Source of the DNA: Verrucomicrobiales bacterium
GTDB lineage: Bacteria > Verrucomicrobiota > Verrucomicrobiia > Verrucomicrobiales > DEV007
Direction: 5' to 3'
DNA: 9,349 nucleotides
Assembly: GCA_007123695.1 (NCBI GenBank)
Contig: SLGN01000200.1
Location: 1 to 9,349, forward strand
The notes beneath the pieces were generated by a model. The model worked only from the letters and a program-made list of their open reading frames with translations, did not search any database and was not told the DNA's origin. Position numbers and translations under genes: made by a program. This document shows, in pieces, positions 6,516-9,349 of the stretch (its first letter is position 1; every line of letters starts with the position of its first letter).

Positions 6516-6565
6516 GAGAGGGCGCATTGTTGGTCCATGATGCCGGCTTGTGTCATGGTTTCGCT

Positions 6566-9349
<2,784 letters not shown>

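Overview
The window is about 9.3 kb of GC-rich bacterial DNA in which every supported gene is read from the minus strand. It is described here from right to left, the direction of transcription. The lineage is probably Verrucomicrobiota, perhaps Opitutae. This rests on the remembered character of the GyrA and GyrB sequences, on a McsA-type zinc protein in a Gram-negative-like setting, and on translation starts without Shine-Dalgarno sequences. No database search supports it, so it is a moderate-to-low-confidence assignment.

Right part (9349 to 6566): an upstream region with a plausible promoter, then a full-length gyrB whose product carries the long Toprim-domain insertion seen in E. coli-type GyrB. 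Middle (6461 to 5851): a compact two-gene module of DUF433 (antitoxin-like) and DUF5615 (PIN-like, toxin-like), overlapping by a TTGA, lying in the same direction between gyrB and gyrA. Then gyrA (5831 to 3189), 19 bases after the toxin-like gene, with a full breakage-reunion domain and a GyrA box. The two gyrase subunits therefore sit in one directon with a toxin-antitoxin-like pair between them.

Left-centre (3133 to 1048): an M42-family metallo-aminopeptidase and a small-type branched-chain aminotransferase, both intact, with intergenic gaps of 55 and 103 bases. A strong hairpin then separates ilvE from a mcsA-like gene encoding two pairs of CxxC zinc ligands.

Left end (about 555 to 1): the mcsA-like gene loses its family character in the middle of its C-terminal UVR motif. 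Within the same few codons, but in another frame, begins an unmistakable left-handed beta-helix protein of the GlmU-like/UDP-sugar pyrophosphorylase type. It has no start codon and no N-terminus, and it runs off the window. Base composition and codon choice also change here. This is either a deletion or insertion junction, or a chimeric assembly join, and it is the most notable thing in the window.

I did not find a convincing new multi-gene system. The observations most worth checking are the mcsA/GlmU-like junction, the toxin-antitoxin-like pair inside the gyrase operon, the non-canonical quinolone-pocket residues of GyrA, and the complete lack of Shine-Dalgarno sequences.
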